NCBI RefSeq assembly: GCF_001421415.1
Contig: NZ_LMKH01000034.1
Span: forward strand, 1-64,000
DNA from: Sphingomonas sp. Leaf208
Lineage (GTDB): Bacteria; Pseudomonadota; Alphaproteobacteria; Sphingomonadales; Sphingomonadaceae
Direction: 5' to 3'
Length of the DNA stretch: 64,000 nucleotides
Within the stretch, counting starts at the first letter, position 1, and each line of letters opens with the position of its first letter. The notes under the pieces are model-generated. The model saw only the letters and a list, made by a program, of their open reading frames with translations, had not been told where the DNA came from and did not search any database. Made by a program: the position numbers and the translations under genes. Positions 25,253 to 33,994 of this stretch are shown here, piece after piece.

Positions 25253-26272
25253 CTAAACCGCACGCGCCTCGAGCGCAGCCGCCGCCTGCGTCATCAATCC
25301 GCCGATGATGTCCGCGACCGGTTCCTCGCGCTTGACCATGCCGACCGACTGGCCCGCCATCACCGAGCCATGCTCTACATCGCCGTCGATCACCGCGCGA
25401 CGCAGCGCACCCGCCCAGTAATGCTCGATCTGCAACTGCGCCTCGGCCATTTCCACGCGGCCACCGTCGAGATGCCCGGCAACCTCGCGCTGCTTCGCCG
25501 TGAACAGCTCGCTCGACGCGTTCTTCAGCGCGCGGACCGGGATCACCGGAAGCCGCGCATCGATCTGCACGCTGGCGATCGCATCGCGCGCCGACGCCCG
25601 GATGAACGCCTTCTTGAAATTGGCATGCGCGATCGATTCGGTCGCGCACACGAACAGCGTGCCGAGCTGGACGCCCGCCGCACCCATGTCGAGATACCCG
25701 GCGATCGCCTCGCCGCGACCGATCCCGCCCGCGACGAACACCGGCACCTGCTCGGCGATCTCGGGCAGCATCTCCTGCGCGAGCACGCTGGTCGAAACCG
25801 GGCCGATATGGCCGCCGGCCTCCATCCCCTCGATCACCAGCGCATCGACGCCGCTGCGGATCAGCTTCTTCGCCAGCGCCAGCGCCGGCGAGAACGCGAT
25901 CAGCTTTGCGCCTGTCTCCTTGATCGCCTCGATGCTGCCCTTGGGCGGCAGGCCACCGGCAAGCACGACGTGGCCGACCTTATGCTTGGCGCAGACCGCG
26001 ATCAGCTCGAACAGGTCGGGGTGCATCGTGATAAGGTTCACGCCGAACGGCTTGGTCGTGAGAGCCCTGGTCGCGGCGATCTCGGTATCGAGCAGCGCGG
26101 GCGTCATCGCGCCGCACGCGATCACGCCGAACCCGCCCGCGTTGGAGATCGCCGACACGAGGTGACGCTCGCTCACCCAGGACATCGCGCCGCCGAGAAT
26201 GGCGACCTCCGACCCGAGGAACGCGGCGCCGCGCGCCATCCGGCGTTGCAGCCGCTCAGTACCGATCGTCAT
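25253..26272 (-). CDS. Nitronate monooxygenase-family flavoprotein (FMN-dependent oxidoreductase)
   Basis: This 339-residue FMN TIM-barrel protein of the NMO/FabK family either oxidises alkyl nitronates or reduces enoyl-ACP. Visible elements are IVGGAMSWVS-like AILGGAMSWVSERHLVSAISNAGGFGVIA at the N-terminus, EGMEAGGHIGP with the catalytic His of GGHIG (about residue 147), and the phosphate-binding VPVFVAGGIGRGEAIAGYLDMGAAGVQLGTLF. The HxGP motif fits nitronate monooxygenase more than FabK, but annotation between the two is often ambiguous. Its neighbour lysC is upstream on the same strand. Confidence 0.85.
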   Translation of the reverse strand: MTIGTERLQRRMARGAAFLGSEVAILGGAMSWVSERHLVSAISNAGGFGVIACGAMTPALLDTEIAATRALTTKPFGVNLITMHPDLFELIAVCAKHKVGHVVLAGGLPPKGSIEAIKETGAKLIAFSPALALAKKLIRSGVDALVIEGMEAGGHIGPVSTSVLAQEMLPEIAEQVPVFVAGGIGRGEAIAGYLDMGAAGVQLGTLFVCATESIAHANFKKAFIRASARDAIASVQIDARLPVIPVRALKNASSELFTAKQREVAGHLDGGRVEMAEAQLQIEHYWAGALRRAVIDGDVEHGSVMAGQSVGMVKREEPVADIIGGLMTQAAAALEARAV

Positions 26273-26327
26273 GCATCCATCCCCGTCGTCCCGGCGCCTG
26301 CCGGGATCATGTCGTTATCTATCAAGC

Positions 26328-27581
26328 TCAAGCCGCATCCTCGGCATCGAGCCCATACGCCGTATGCAGCACGCGCACGGCCAGCTCGGTATAATCCTCT
26401 TCGATCAGCACGCTGACCTTGATCTCCGACGTCGCGATCGCCTGAATGTTGATGCCGCGCTCGCCGAGCGTCGTGAACATCGTCGAGGCGACGCCCGCAT
26501 GGCTGCGCATGCCGACGCCAACGACGGACACCTTGGCGACGCGCGTGTCATGGACGATCGTCGCATAGCCGATCGCATCCTTCGCCTTGTCGAGCACGTC
26601 AAGCGAGCGCGCCAGATCCGCCGCCGGCACCGTGAAGGTCACGTCCGTGGATCCGGTCGAATGAGCGACGTTCTGCACGATCATGTCGACGTTGATCCCC
26701 GCATCCGCGAGCGGCGCGAAGATCGCCGCGACCGAGCCCGGCCGATCGCTGACCTGCGTCAGGGTAATCTTCGCCTCGTTCTTGTCGTGCGCGATGCCGG
26801 TGATGAGCTGGCGTTCCATATCGTCGATTTCCTCTTCGCCCACGATCAACGTGCCGCGGTGACCATCATTGGTGTCGCCATCCTCGAACGAGGACAATAC
26901 GCGCACACGCACATTCTCTTTCATCGCCAGGCCGACAGACCGCGTCTGCAACACCTTGGCACCGACGCTGGCGAGTTCCAGCATCTCTTCATACGTGACC
27001 TTGCTCAGCTTCCGCGCGCGGGGCACGATCCTGGGGTCGGTCGTGTAGACGCCGTCGACGTCGGTATAGATGTCGCAGCGGTCGGCCTTCATCGCCGCCG
27101 CCATCGCCACTGCCGACGTATCCGAGCCGCCGCGACCGAGCGTCGTCACGCGCTGGCCGTCCGCGACGCCCTGGAAACCGGGGATCACGGCGACGACGCC
27201 GTCCGCGAGGCTGGCGTCGAGCGCGGCCGTGTCGATCTCGCCGATGCGGGCCGATCCATGCGCGTCCGACGTGTTGATCGGCAACTGCCAACCAAGCCAG
27301 GACCGCGCCTTGCAGCCGGCCGCCTGCAAAGCGATCGCGAGCAGACCGCTCGTGATCTGCTCGCCCGCCGAGACGACGACGTCATATTCCTTCGCATCGT
27401 ACAGCGACGACGCCTCGCGGCAGAAGCCGACCAGCCGATCGGTCTCGCCGGCCATCGCGGAAACGACGACGGCGACCTGGTTGCCGGCGTCGACTTCACG
27501 CTTCACGCGCGCGGCGACGTTGCGGATACGCTCGATCCCAGCCATCGACGTCCCGCCGAATTTCATCACGATACGGGCCAT
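26328..27581 (-). CDS. lysC: Aspartate kinase
   Basis: Aspartokinase phosphorylates aspartate, the first step to lysine, threonine, methionine and isoleucine. The product is 417 residues from the ATG at 27581. It begins MARIVMKFGGTSMAGIERI, with the KFGGTS ATP motif, and continues VVVSAMAGETDRLVG. TLGRGGSDTSAVAMAAAMKADRCDIYTDVDGVYTTDPRIV forms the substrate site. Two ACT domains at the C-terminus (about 265-415) sense amino acids. The frame to 27758 is rejected because the family starts at MARIV. It is divergent from ubiG (52-bp gap), an arrangement common in alphaproteobacteria. Confidence 0.95.
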   Translation of the reverse strand: MARIVMKFGGTSMAGIERIRNVAARVKREVDAGNQVAVVVSAMAGETDRLVGFCREASSLYDAKEYDVVVSAGEQITSGLLAIALQAAGCKARSWLGWQLPINTSDAHGSARIGEIDTAALDASLADGVVAVIPGFQGVADGQRVTTLGRGGSDTSAVAMAAAMKADRCDIYTDVDGVYTTDPRIVPRARKLSKVTYEEMLELASVGAKVLQTRSVGLAMKENVRVRVLSSFEDGDTNDGHRGTLIVGEEEIDDMERQLITGIAHDKNEAKITLTQVSDRPGSVAAIFAPLADAGINVDMIVQNVAHSTGSTDVTFTVPAADLARSLDVLDKAKDAIGYATIVHDTRVAKVSVVGVGMRSHAGVASTMFTTLGERGINIQAIATSEIKVSVLIEEDYTELAVRVLHTAYGLDAEDAA

Positions 27582-27633
27582 TGGCAGCGCAAATCCCTTT
27601 GGGTCGAAGCGGCGGCCCTGATAGGTAGCGCGC

Positions 27634-28374
27634 ATGATACTGGCAAGCGACACCGTAACGAACGCAACAATCGATCCGCGCGAGGCCGCGCATTTCGGCA
27701 CCATGGCAAAGGACTGGTGGGATCCGAAGGGCTCGTCCGCCCCGCTCCACAAGCTCAACCCGCCGCGGCTGCGCTATATCCGCGAACAGGTGGATGCGCA
27801 TTGGGGCGGCGACGGCTCGACCTTCACGCCGCTGGCGGGAAAGACCGCGCTCGACGTCGGTTGCGGCGCGGGGTTGCTGTGTGAGCCGTTGGCGCGGCTC
27901 GGCGCAGAGGTTACGGGGATCGACGCGGCGCCGGAGAATATCGCGGTGGCGGAGATCCATGCGGCGCAGAGTAGTCTTGCGATCGACTACCGCGCGGGGG
28001 GAGTCGAGGGGCTGGTCGGGCAGTTCGATCTGGTCACCAGCCTCGAGGTAATCGAGCATGTCAGCGACCCTGCCGGCTTCGTGCGCGGTCTCGCGCGGAC
28101 GTTGGCGGAGGGCGGATTGCTGATTCTTTCGACGCCCAACCGGACGCCGTTGTCGCGGTTGGCGATGATCACCGTGGCGGAGGGCGCTGGCGTCATTCCA
28201 AAGGGTACGCATGACTGGAACAAGTTCCTGACGCCCGAGGAACTGACCGCGTTGCTGAAGGACGCGGGGCTGCGGGTGACGGACACGCGGGGGTTGAGCT
28301 TCTCGCCCGCAACCGGGTTTGCGCTGAGCGATTCGACAAGCCTCGATTACTTCCTGACCGCGGTAAAAGCCTGA
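27634..28374 (+). CDS. ubiG: Ubiquinone biosynthesis O-methyltransferase UbiG
   Basis: UbiG carries out both O-methylations in ubiquinone synthesis. The 246-residue class I SAM methyltransferase has the N-terminal family block REAAHFGTMAKDWWDPKGSSAPLHKLNPPRLRYI, the SAM motif ALDVGCGAGLLCEPLARLGAEVTGIDAA (about 71-98), CLEVIEHV-like SLEVIEHVSDP and STPNRT. The C-terminal GTHDWNKFLTPEELTALL is characteristic. A family D repeat lies just past its 3' end. Confidence 0.95.
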   Translation: MILASDTVTNATIDPREAAHFGTMAKDWWDPKGSSAPLHKLNPPRLRYIREQVDAHWGGDGSTFTPLAGKTALDVGCGAGLLCEPLARLGAEVTGIDAAPENIAVAEIHAAQSSLAIDYRAGGVEGLVGQFDLVTSLEVIEHVSDPAGFVRGLARTLAEGGLLILSTPNRTPLSRLAMITVAEGAGVIPKGTHDWNKFLTPEELTALLKDAGLRVTDTRGLSFSPATGFALSDSTSLDYFLTAVKA

Positions 28375-28390
28375 CTCGTGCGCGCAGCTA

Positions 28391-28498
28391 CACCACCCCG
28401 GCGAAGGCCGGGGCCCAATTGGGAAGGCCGTGGTAACGAACCGCCGCCCTCAGTCATAACCGTCCCCCAATTGGGCCCCGGCCTCCGCCGGGGTGGTA
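28391..28498. repeat. Family D paired palindrome (copy 3)
   Basis: CACCACCCCGGCGAAGGCCG on the left and CCGGCCTCCGCCGGGGTGGT on the right, inner CCCAATTGGG and CCCAATTGGG. It lies between ubiG and the glycosyltransferase gene, 48 bp before the perfect palindrome at 28546. Confidence 0.9.
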
Positions 28499-28545
28499 GC
28501 AAGCGGGGTGGGGCTGAGTGATGGACCACACCACTCCCCAAAATT

Positions 28546-28598
28546 GTTCACCCGCGAAGGCGGGTGCCCAGACTGGGCACCCGCCTTCGCGGGTGAAC
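28546..28598. repeat. Family E copy: perfect 53-nt palindrome abutting a start codon
   Basis: Bases 28546-28571 (GTTCACCCGCGAAGGCGGGT plus GCCCAG) are the exact reverse complement of 28573-28598, with one centre base. The following base starts the ATG at 28599. It is the most perfect of the five family E copies and would form a 26-pair hairpin in RNA. Confidence 0.93.
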
Positions 28599-30032
28599 AT
28601 GCTTTTGGCGTTTGCGGCGCTGGCGATACTCCTCATCGCCCTCACGCTCCTCCGCCCCGTCGACCACGACGAGAGCCAGTACGTCGCCGCCGCCCTCCTC
28701 ACCGCGCACGGCCTGCTCCCCTACAAAGACTTCGCTTACCTCCAGACCCCGCTCCAACCCTATCTCTTCGCCCCGATCGCTTTGATCGCAGGCGCCTGGA
28801 CATGGCCAACCCTCCGCATAGCCAACGCCCTCCTCGGCGCAGCCACCATCGCCGCGGTCCACCGCGCCGCCCGCATCGGCGGCGCCAGCACGCGCGCCGC
28901 CACCATCGCAACCGCGCTGTTCGCCACCTGCGACATCCTCCTCTTCAGCATCGGCACAGCCCGCAACGACGCGCTCCCCGCGGCCTGCCTCGCGCTGGCC
29001 CTCCCCGCGATCGTCCGCACCGCCCGCGACCAGGCAAGCCGCCGCGACGCGATCCTGATCGGTGCGTTGCTCGCCGCCGCCGCGACAGCAAAAATCTCCT
29101 ATGCCCTCCCCGCACTCACCTACGGCGTCTGGACGCTGTTCAGCCGCAACCGACGCCCGTGGTGGACATTGCTAGGCGCAATGCCGTTCGCGCTCTTCAC
29201 CCTGGCGCTGTTCGCCGCATCGCCGGAAGGCTTCCTGTTCGGCGTGCTCACCTTTCCCGGCCAGGCACCAACCGAATGGTACCAGTCCCGCCCCTGGAAG
29301 CTGTCGAACGCGGCCAAGATCATCGACACGCTCAAGTTCCTGGCACTGGGCTCAGCCCTGCTCGCGATCGTCGCCACCGCGGGCAGACGCCATCGCTGGC
29401 ACCTTATCCTCGACCTGCTGATCCTCGCCGGCCTGATCGCCGCGCTCGCACCGGTGCCGACGTGGCGGCAATATCTGCTGCCAATGCTGCCGGCGCTATT
29501 CGTGCGTCTCGCGCTAGTCTGGCACGCGCACCCGCCCGGCAAGGCCATGCGGATCGCTGCGGTCGTCTTCGCCTGCGCCGGACTCGCCCCAACCGTCGAG
29601 GCCGTCGCGAGCGGCGGCATCCCGATGCTCGATGCGATGCGAGACGCCGCCGTGGTACGCGAGATCCTGGACCGCGAACACGTCGCCGGCCCGGTTGCGA
29701 CGCTCTCCCCGCAATTCCTCCCCGGCCGAGCGATCGACCCGCGCTTCGCCACCGGCCCCTTCTATTTCCGCAGCACCGCGTTGCTCGACGCGCGTCAGGA
29801 GTACGCCCTCCACCTCGTATCGCAGGCCCGGACGCATCTCCTCGACTATCCGTCCGCCATCCTCACCGACGGTGAAGGCGCCTGGAGTAGCGGTGATGAT
29901 CAGATTGATGCAGTCCTGGCTGCCTACGCCCGAAGCCACGGCTATCGCCCAGTCCCCGTCCCCGGGACCCGCTTCACCCTGTACGTCGCACGCCGTGCTT
30001 CGCCGCGACCAGCCCCGCATAATAGTCCATGA
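28599..30032 (+). CDS. GT39-like integral membrane glycosyltransferase
   Basis: This 477-residue polytopic membrane protein resembles GT-C/GT39-type glycosyltransferases (dolichol-phosphate-mannose type). About ten hydrophobic helices are present. The extracellular loop after helix 1 holds the acidic motif RPVDHDESQYVAAALL, which is the expected catalytic Asp/Glu. LALPAIVRTARDQASRRD and PEGFLFGVLTFPGQAPTEWY follow, and the C-terminal third is soluble. It has no clear Shine-Dalgarno: a perfect palindrome ends at the ATG. The frame extends to ATG 28518 through the palindrome (adding the stretch NCSPAKAGAQTG), so initiation could be there. It probably adds a lipid-linked sugar to a surface polymer. 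Confidence 0.82.
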   Translation: MLLAFAALAILLIALTLLRPVDHDESQYVAAALLTAHGLLPYKDFAYLQTPLQPYLFAPIALIAGAWTWPTLRIANALLGAATIAAVHRAARIGGASTRAATIATALFATCDILLFSIGTARNDALPAACLALALPAIVRTARDQASRRDAILIGALLAAAATAKISYALPALTYGVWTLFSRNRRPWWTLLGAMPFALFTLALFAASPEGFLFGVLTFPGQAPTEWYQSRPWKLSNAAKIIDTLKFLALGSALLAIVATAGRRHRWHLILDLLILAGLIAALAPVPTWRQYLLPMLPALFVRLALVWHAHPPGKAMRIAAVVFACAGLAPTVEAVASGGIPMLDAMRDAAVVREILDREHVAGPVATLSPQFLPGRAIDPRFATGPFYFRSTALLDARQEYALHLVSQARTHLLDYPSAILTDGEGAWSSGDDQIDAVLAAYARSHGYRPVPVPGTRFTLYVARRASPRPAPHNSP

Positions 30033-31158
30033 GCTCCACCGCATGCTCGCGGTCGCTGCGCACATGCCGCGCCGCCACCGCCGCCGCCCGCCGCAACAAC
30101 GCCGGATCGCGCGCGAACAACCGCCCGATCGCCGCCGCCGCACTCTCCGCGTCGCGCGCCGCGTAAAGCTCGCTCGCGTGGCGGTCGGCGACCTCCGCGC
30201 ACCCACCCGTATCCGGCACGATCAGCGGCAGGCCCGACGCCATCGCCTCCGACGCGACCAGCCCGAACGGCTCCGCCTCCGACCCGTGGATCAGCGCATC
30301 GCAACTCGCCATGATCCGCGCGAGTCGCTCGCGGTCATACACCGGCGCGAACATCCGAATATGCGGCGAGCCGCCAATCCGGCGCTGGATCGCCTTCGTC
30401 TGCGCACCCGCACCGATCAGGACCAGCCCGACCGGCAAAGTCGCCCCCGCCCGGGCCACCGCATCGACCACCAGCGGCCAGCGCTTCTCGCCGTGGTGCC
30501 GCCCGAGCCCGAGCAGCAGCATGCCGTCCTCGGGCAACCCGCACTGCCGCAGCAACGCCGCGCGCAACCGGGTATCGCGCAGGTCCGGCGAGAAATGCCC
30601 GCGCTCGATCCCCAGCGGCATCGCCGCATCGATCCGTAGCCCGCGCGCGCGCAACCTTTTCTCCAGCGCCGGGCCGTTGGTGACGACGACATCGTATTTC
30701 TCGAGGAAGCGCCGCATGTACCGGCTGTACCAGGCGAACCCGCGCTCGATCTGGTCATGGCTCGCGACGCCCGCGAACCAACGCTGCGCATACGCCGCGA
30801 TATTGTCGTTGTGCATGAAGAAGGACTTCACCGCGCGCCCCTGCCAGTCGCCGACGAACCACGCCGGGCGCCACGGCGAGCAGCATTCGACCACGTCCGG
30901 ATCGAGATCGTCGAGCACGCGGTGGATCGCGCCCTCGTCCCAGAACAACCCGTAGTTGCGATCGAACGGCATCCCCGGCGATTTGAGATAGAGGATCCGC
31001 CCGCCGCCCAGCCGCTCCTCGACGCGGTCTTCCTTGCCCGGCGCGACGACGATGAGTTCATGACCCATGTCCGCCATGATGCCCATCTTCCGGTCGACAT
31101 AGGTCCGCACGCCGCCGCCGGTCGGCGAGTAGAACTCGTTGACGTCGACCACTCTCAT
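29974..31158 (-). CDS. Family 4 glycosyltransferase
   Basis: This 394-residue GT-B fold glycosyltransferase has the N-terminal MRVVDVNEFYSPTGGGVRTYVDRKM, where GGGVRTY is the usual acceptor/donor loop, a Rossmann linker, and the C-terminal GLGRHHGEKRWPLVVDAVARAG with nucleotide-sugar contacts. SEAEPFGLVASEAMASGLPLIVPDTGGCAEV supplies the EX7E motif. It belongs to GT4. The ATG overlaps the DUF2141 stop by 4 bp (31155-31158) and the 3' end overlaps the membrane glycosyltransferase gene tail-to-tail by 59 bp. A role in glycolipid or surface polysaccharide synthesis is inferred. Confidence 0.88.
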   Translation of the reverse strand: MRVVDVNEFYSPTGGGVRTYVDRKMGIMADMGHELIVVAPGKEDRVEERLGGGRILYLKSPGMPFDRNYGLFWDEGAIHRVLDDLDPDVVECCSPWRPAWFVGDWQGRAVKSFFMHNDNIAAYAQRWFAGVASHDQIERGFAWYSRYMRRFLEKYDVVVTNGPALEKRLRARGLRIDAAMPLGIERGHFSPDLRDTRLRAALLRQCGLPEDGMLLLGLGRHHGEKRWPLVVDAVARAGATLPVGLVLIGAGAQTKAIQRRIGGSPHIRMFAPVYDRERLARIMASCDALIHGSEAEPFGLVASEAMASGLPLIVPDTGGCAEVADRHASELYAARDAESAAAAIGRLFARDPALLRRAAAVAARHVRSDREHAVELMDYYAGLVAAKHGVRRTG

Positions 31159-31670
31159 GGCGTCACGGGCCCGAACCCACCAAGCCCGCGCAGATACTGT
31201 ACGGTGATCCGCACCGTCGTCACGCCCGCGCCGACCTCGACCAGCGCCTGCTCGACCTTGGGCCGCGACCGCCCGAGCCTCGCGTTGCTCGCGAACCCGG
31301 CGCCATCTGTCCAGAAGCTGAACTTGTTCTTTCCGTCGCGATTATGCGTCAGCAACAGCGCATAGCGGCCCGGCCGCGGCCCCCGGATGCACAGCATCGG
31401 CGCCCCGTTCGGCGGCGTCGGCACCACCACCCGCCGAAACGTCTTTCCCGCCGCGATCAGCACGTGGTCATCCTTGAGAAAGCCCGCCTCGTCATCAGGA
31501 TAGAGTTCGAGCTTCAACTCGCCCGTACGATCCTTCAACCCGGTGACCTCCACCGCGATCGCCGGCCCCTCGCCCGGTCGACACGCCGCTGCATCGCTAC
31601 CGAGCACCTGCGCCCCGGCCGGCCCTGCAAACGCAGCAATCGCGACCAGCGCGACACAGGCGCGGATCAC
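31155..31670 (-). CDS. DUF2141 domain exported protein
   Basis: This 171-residue periplasmic protein starts at a GTG overlapping the previous gene's stop (GTGA, 31667-31670). The signal peptide VIRACVALVAIAAFAGPAGA ends before Gln. The mature part is DUF2141: GPAIAVEVTGLKDRTGELKLELYPDDEAGFL, then GKTFRRVVVPTP and GPRPGRYALLLTHNRDGKNKFSFWTDGAGFASNAR, closing with VRITVQYLRG. DUF2141 is an all-beta domain of unknown function, commonly next to glycosyltransferase or carotenoid-type genes. Its stop overlaps the GT4 start by 4 bp. The longer frame to 32387 is antisense to the membrane gene and is rejected. Confidence 0.87.
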   Translation of the reverse strand: MIRACVALVAIAAFAGPAGAQVLGSDAAACRPGEGPAIAVEVTGLKDRTGELKLELYPDDEAGFLKDDHVLIAAGKTFRRVVVPTPPNGAPMLCIRGPRPGRYALLLTHNRDGKNKFSFWTDGAGFASNARLGRSRPKVEQALVEVGAGVTTVRITVQYLRGLGGFGPVTP

Positions 31671-32599
31671 GCGCGCAACCGGGTGAGCCCGGCGTGAATG
31701 CCGAACAGGAGGATCAGCGCGACATGCACCAGCAGCGTCAGCGCGGCGGTAAACGCGATCAACTCCGACAGCGCCTGGTCCTGCCCGATCAACAGGATCG
31801 CGGCGTTGGCGAACAGCAGGTCCTTGTTCGGCACCAGTGGCAGGCGCGATACCAACAGGCGCCCGGCGGCAAGGAACAGCCACATCCCCACGGGCACGCC
31901 CGGCAACGCGAAATGCCACGCGAATGCGATCAGCACCGATCCGCACAGCAACCGGATGCAGTGGATCCCGAACACCCACCAAAGCTTCGCGCGCGGCAAC
32001 GAGAATACCCGGCGCGAGAAGATCAGGAACGGCAGCGAGATCGCCAGCGTCACGCCCGCCGACGCGAGCACGGTGCGGAACTGGTCGTGCGTCAGCAGAT
32101 GCCGGCCAAGCGGCAACGCGATCGCCACCAGCAGCAGCGTCACCGCATTGCCCGCGATCGCCGACAGGATCGACACGTCCTTCACCGCACCGAACGGCGA
32201 CGCCACCATCCGCGCCTTGGCCCGCGCCCAGGCATAGAAATACGCGTCGCCGGAGTATCCGAACACCACTTCGTTCGCGATCCGCTTCTTGATCAGCGCA
32301 ACGAGGCCACCGAGCGGAATGCCCCAGAGCCGGCGGAAGATGACGTAATCCCCGGTTGGCGGCGACATGTAGAGCAGGCCGAAGCACAGATAGAAGCGCG
32401 GGTCCTGCGGCACCGAGCGCGACAGTCCTGAAAGACCGTGGCCGAGCAACTCGCGTCCCAAGCCGACGATCATCGCCAGCGTCAGCACCGCACCGATGAT
32501 CGCGGGCCAGCGGCTGCCGAGCGCCTTCAGCGGCTCGAGCCCGGCGCGCGCGATATCCGCATAGCCGTCGCGATCGGCAGTTTTGGTACGGAAGTTCAC
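31667..32599 (-). CDS. Polytopic membrane protein of unknown function in a glycosyltransferase operon
   Basis: The 310-residue protein has about eight hydrophobic segments and a charged N-terminus (MNFRTKTADRDGYADIARAG). A loop with LYMSPPTGDYVIFRRLWGIP and a Lys/Arg-rich motif KKRIANEVVFGYSGDAYFYAW lies between helices. Its overall look recalls the lysylphosphatidylglycerol-synthase TM (UPF0104) group or membrane-bound transferases, but I cannot assign it. It is the first gene of an operon with DUF2141 and GT4, each start overlapping the previous stop by 4 bp, so the three proteins are probably made in fixed ratio and may act together on a lipid-linked glycan. Confidence 0.75.
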   Translation of the reverse strand: MNFRTKTADRDGYADIARAGLEPLKALGSRWPAIIGAVLTLAMIVGLGRELLGHGLSGLSRSVPQDPRFYLCFGLLYMSPPTGDYVIFRRLWGIPLGGLVALIKKRIANEVVFGYSGDAYFYAWARAKARMVASPFGAVKDVSILSAIAGNAVTLLLVAIALPLGRHLLTHDQFRTVLASAGVTLAISLPFLIFSRRVFSLPRAKLWWVFGIHCIRLLCGSVLIAFAWHFALPGVPVGMWLFLAAGRLLVSRLPLVPNKDLLFANAAILLIGQDQALSELIAFTAALTLLVHVALILLFGIHAGLTRLRA

Positions 32600-32757
32600 T
32601 CGCCGGTCCTCAAACCATTGTCCTCAAGCCGTTCCGCCGCCCTTGCCCGCCTCCGTCGCGCGGCCTGATAGCCACCCGCCGCCGTGCATGCACGCAAAGT
32701 CGGTATCATTCGGTCGCGATCTCCGCTCTACCCATCGCGCAGTATGATGACCCCCAT

Positions 32758-33822
32758 ATGTCACTCGTGAGCAAGCCACCGATCGCCCAGCACATTCTGA
32801 CCTATGCCGAGGATCTGCGCGGCGGCGGGGTCGAGCGCGCGCAACTGCGCCTCGCACGCGGCTGGCTCGCGGCGGGCCGGCGCGTGACGCTGGCGATCGA
32901 GGATATTTCCGGGCCGCTGGCGGCGGAACTGCCGGACGGGTTAGAGGTCGTCGCGCCGTCGCGGCTGCTCGCGTTGCCGAATGTCGTGCGACGTCTCGGG
33001 CCGGACATCATATTTTGCCCCGGTAATTTCTATACCGGCATCGCGGCATGGACGAGGCTGCGGCTCGGCAGGACGTGCCCGCCGATCGTCGCCAAGATGT
33101 CCAACGCCCCCGCGCGCGCCGATCACGGCCGCGTGATGCACGCCGCGCACCAGGTCTGGCTCGCGCGGCACGGCGGGTTCCTCGATCACCTCGTCGCGAT
33201 GACGCCGGCGACGGCGGACGAGGCGGCGTTGGCGACCCGGATGATCGGGCGGACCAGCGTCATCCCGAACCCACCAGCGGTGCCGATCCCCAGTGCGCTG
33301 CCCGACCTGCCACCGCGCTTCATTCTCGGCGTGGGTCGACTCGAACCGCAGAAACGCTGGGACCGTCTGATCGCCGCACTGCCGCTGCTGGCGGACCAGA
33401 CGATACCGCTCGTCATTCTCGGCGAGGGGAGCGAGCGGGGGGCGATCGAGGCGCAAATCCACGCGCTCAGCTTGGGGAAGCGCGTTTTCCTGCTCGGCCA
33501 CAGCAGCGATCCGCTCCCGGTCATGACCCGCGCCGCGGTACTGGTGCTGACGTCGGATTACGAAGGCGTACCGGGAGTTTTGCGAGAGGCAGTGTCGGTC
33601 GGAACGCCGGTGATATCGACCGACTCGAGCGCGGCGGTCGCGGAGATTATCGATCGGCCAAAGAGTGGGACGATGATTGCTAGGGACGACGCTGCTGCAT
33701 TGGTTGGAGCGCTGGATGCGTGGCTAGAGCCAACTCGGCAGCGACCCGAACCAGTCCCCCAACCGGGTGCGGACTCAGCCAACCGCTACCTCGCACTCTT
33801 CGACCAACTGGTGAGGCGGTAA
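32758..33822 (+). CDS. Family 4 glycosyltransferase (second)
   Basis: This 354-residue GT-B glycosyltransferase starts MSLVSKPPIAQHILTYAEDLRGGGVERAQLRLARGWLAAG, with GGGVERA as the first loop. The C-terminal domain has LGVGRLEPQKRWDRLIAALPLL and the donor-binding SDYEGVPGVLREAVSVGTPVISTDSS (EX7E-like E-G-V-P-G-V-L-R-E). The family is GT4; the sugar and acceptor are not readable. It is divergent from the operon at 29974-32599 and shares a 158-bp upstream region. The C-terminus beyond 330 is Pro-rich and disordered. Confidence 0.88.
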   Translation: MSLVSKPPIAQHILTYAEDLRGGGVERAQLRLARGWLAAGRRVTLAIEDISGPLAAELPDGLEVVAPSRLLALPNVVRRLGPDIIFCPGNFYTGIAAWTRLRLGRTCPPIVAKMSNAPARADHGRVMHAAHQVWLARHGGFLDHLVAMTPATADEAALATRMIGRTSVIPNPPAVPIPSALPDLPPRFILGVGRLEPQKRWDRLIAALPLLADQTIPLVILGEGSERGAIEAQIHALSLGKRVFLLGHSSDPLPVMTRAAVLVLTSDYEGVPGVLREAVSVGTPVISTDSSAAVAEIIDRPKSGTMIARDDAAALVGALDAWLEPTRQRPEPVPQPGADSANRYLALFDQLVRR

Positions 33823-33869
33823 CTCCCCACTCGATTACCCGCCCCATTGACGTCCCCGGCCCTCACCCC

Positions 33870-33947
33870 CCGTCATCCCCGCGGACGCGGGGACCCATAC
33901 TGGCAAACCTCGGAGGATATGGGTCCCCGCGTCCGCGGGGATGACGG
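33870..33947. repeat. Family E paired palindrome (copy 3)
   Basis: CCGTCATCCCCGCGGACGCG on the left and CGCGTCCGCGGGGATGACGG on the right, with inner ACCCATAC and ATGGGT. It lies between the convergent glycosyltransferase and AI-2E permease genes. Confidence 0.88.
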
Positions 33948-33994
33948 AATGGGAGCTTGAACCCAGATTAACTGGGACGGGCACCCATAGCTGA

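Noticed and set aside
27582..27758. 59-residue N-terminal extension of lysC
   Set aside because: Overlaps the ubiG promoter and 5' end; aspartokinases start at the KFGGTS strand.
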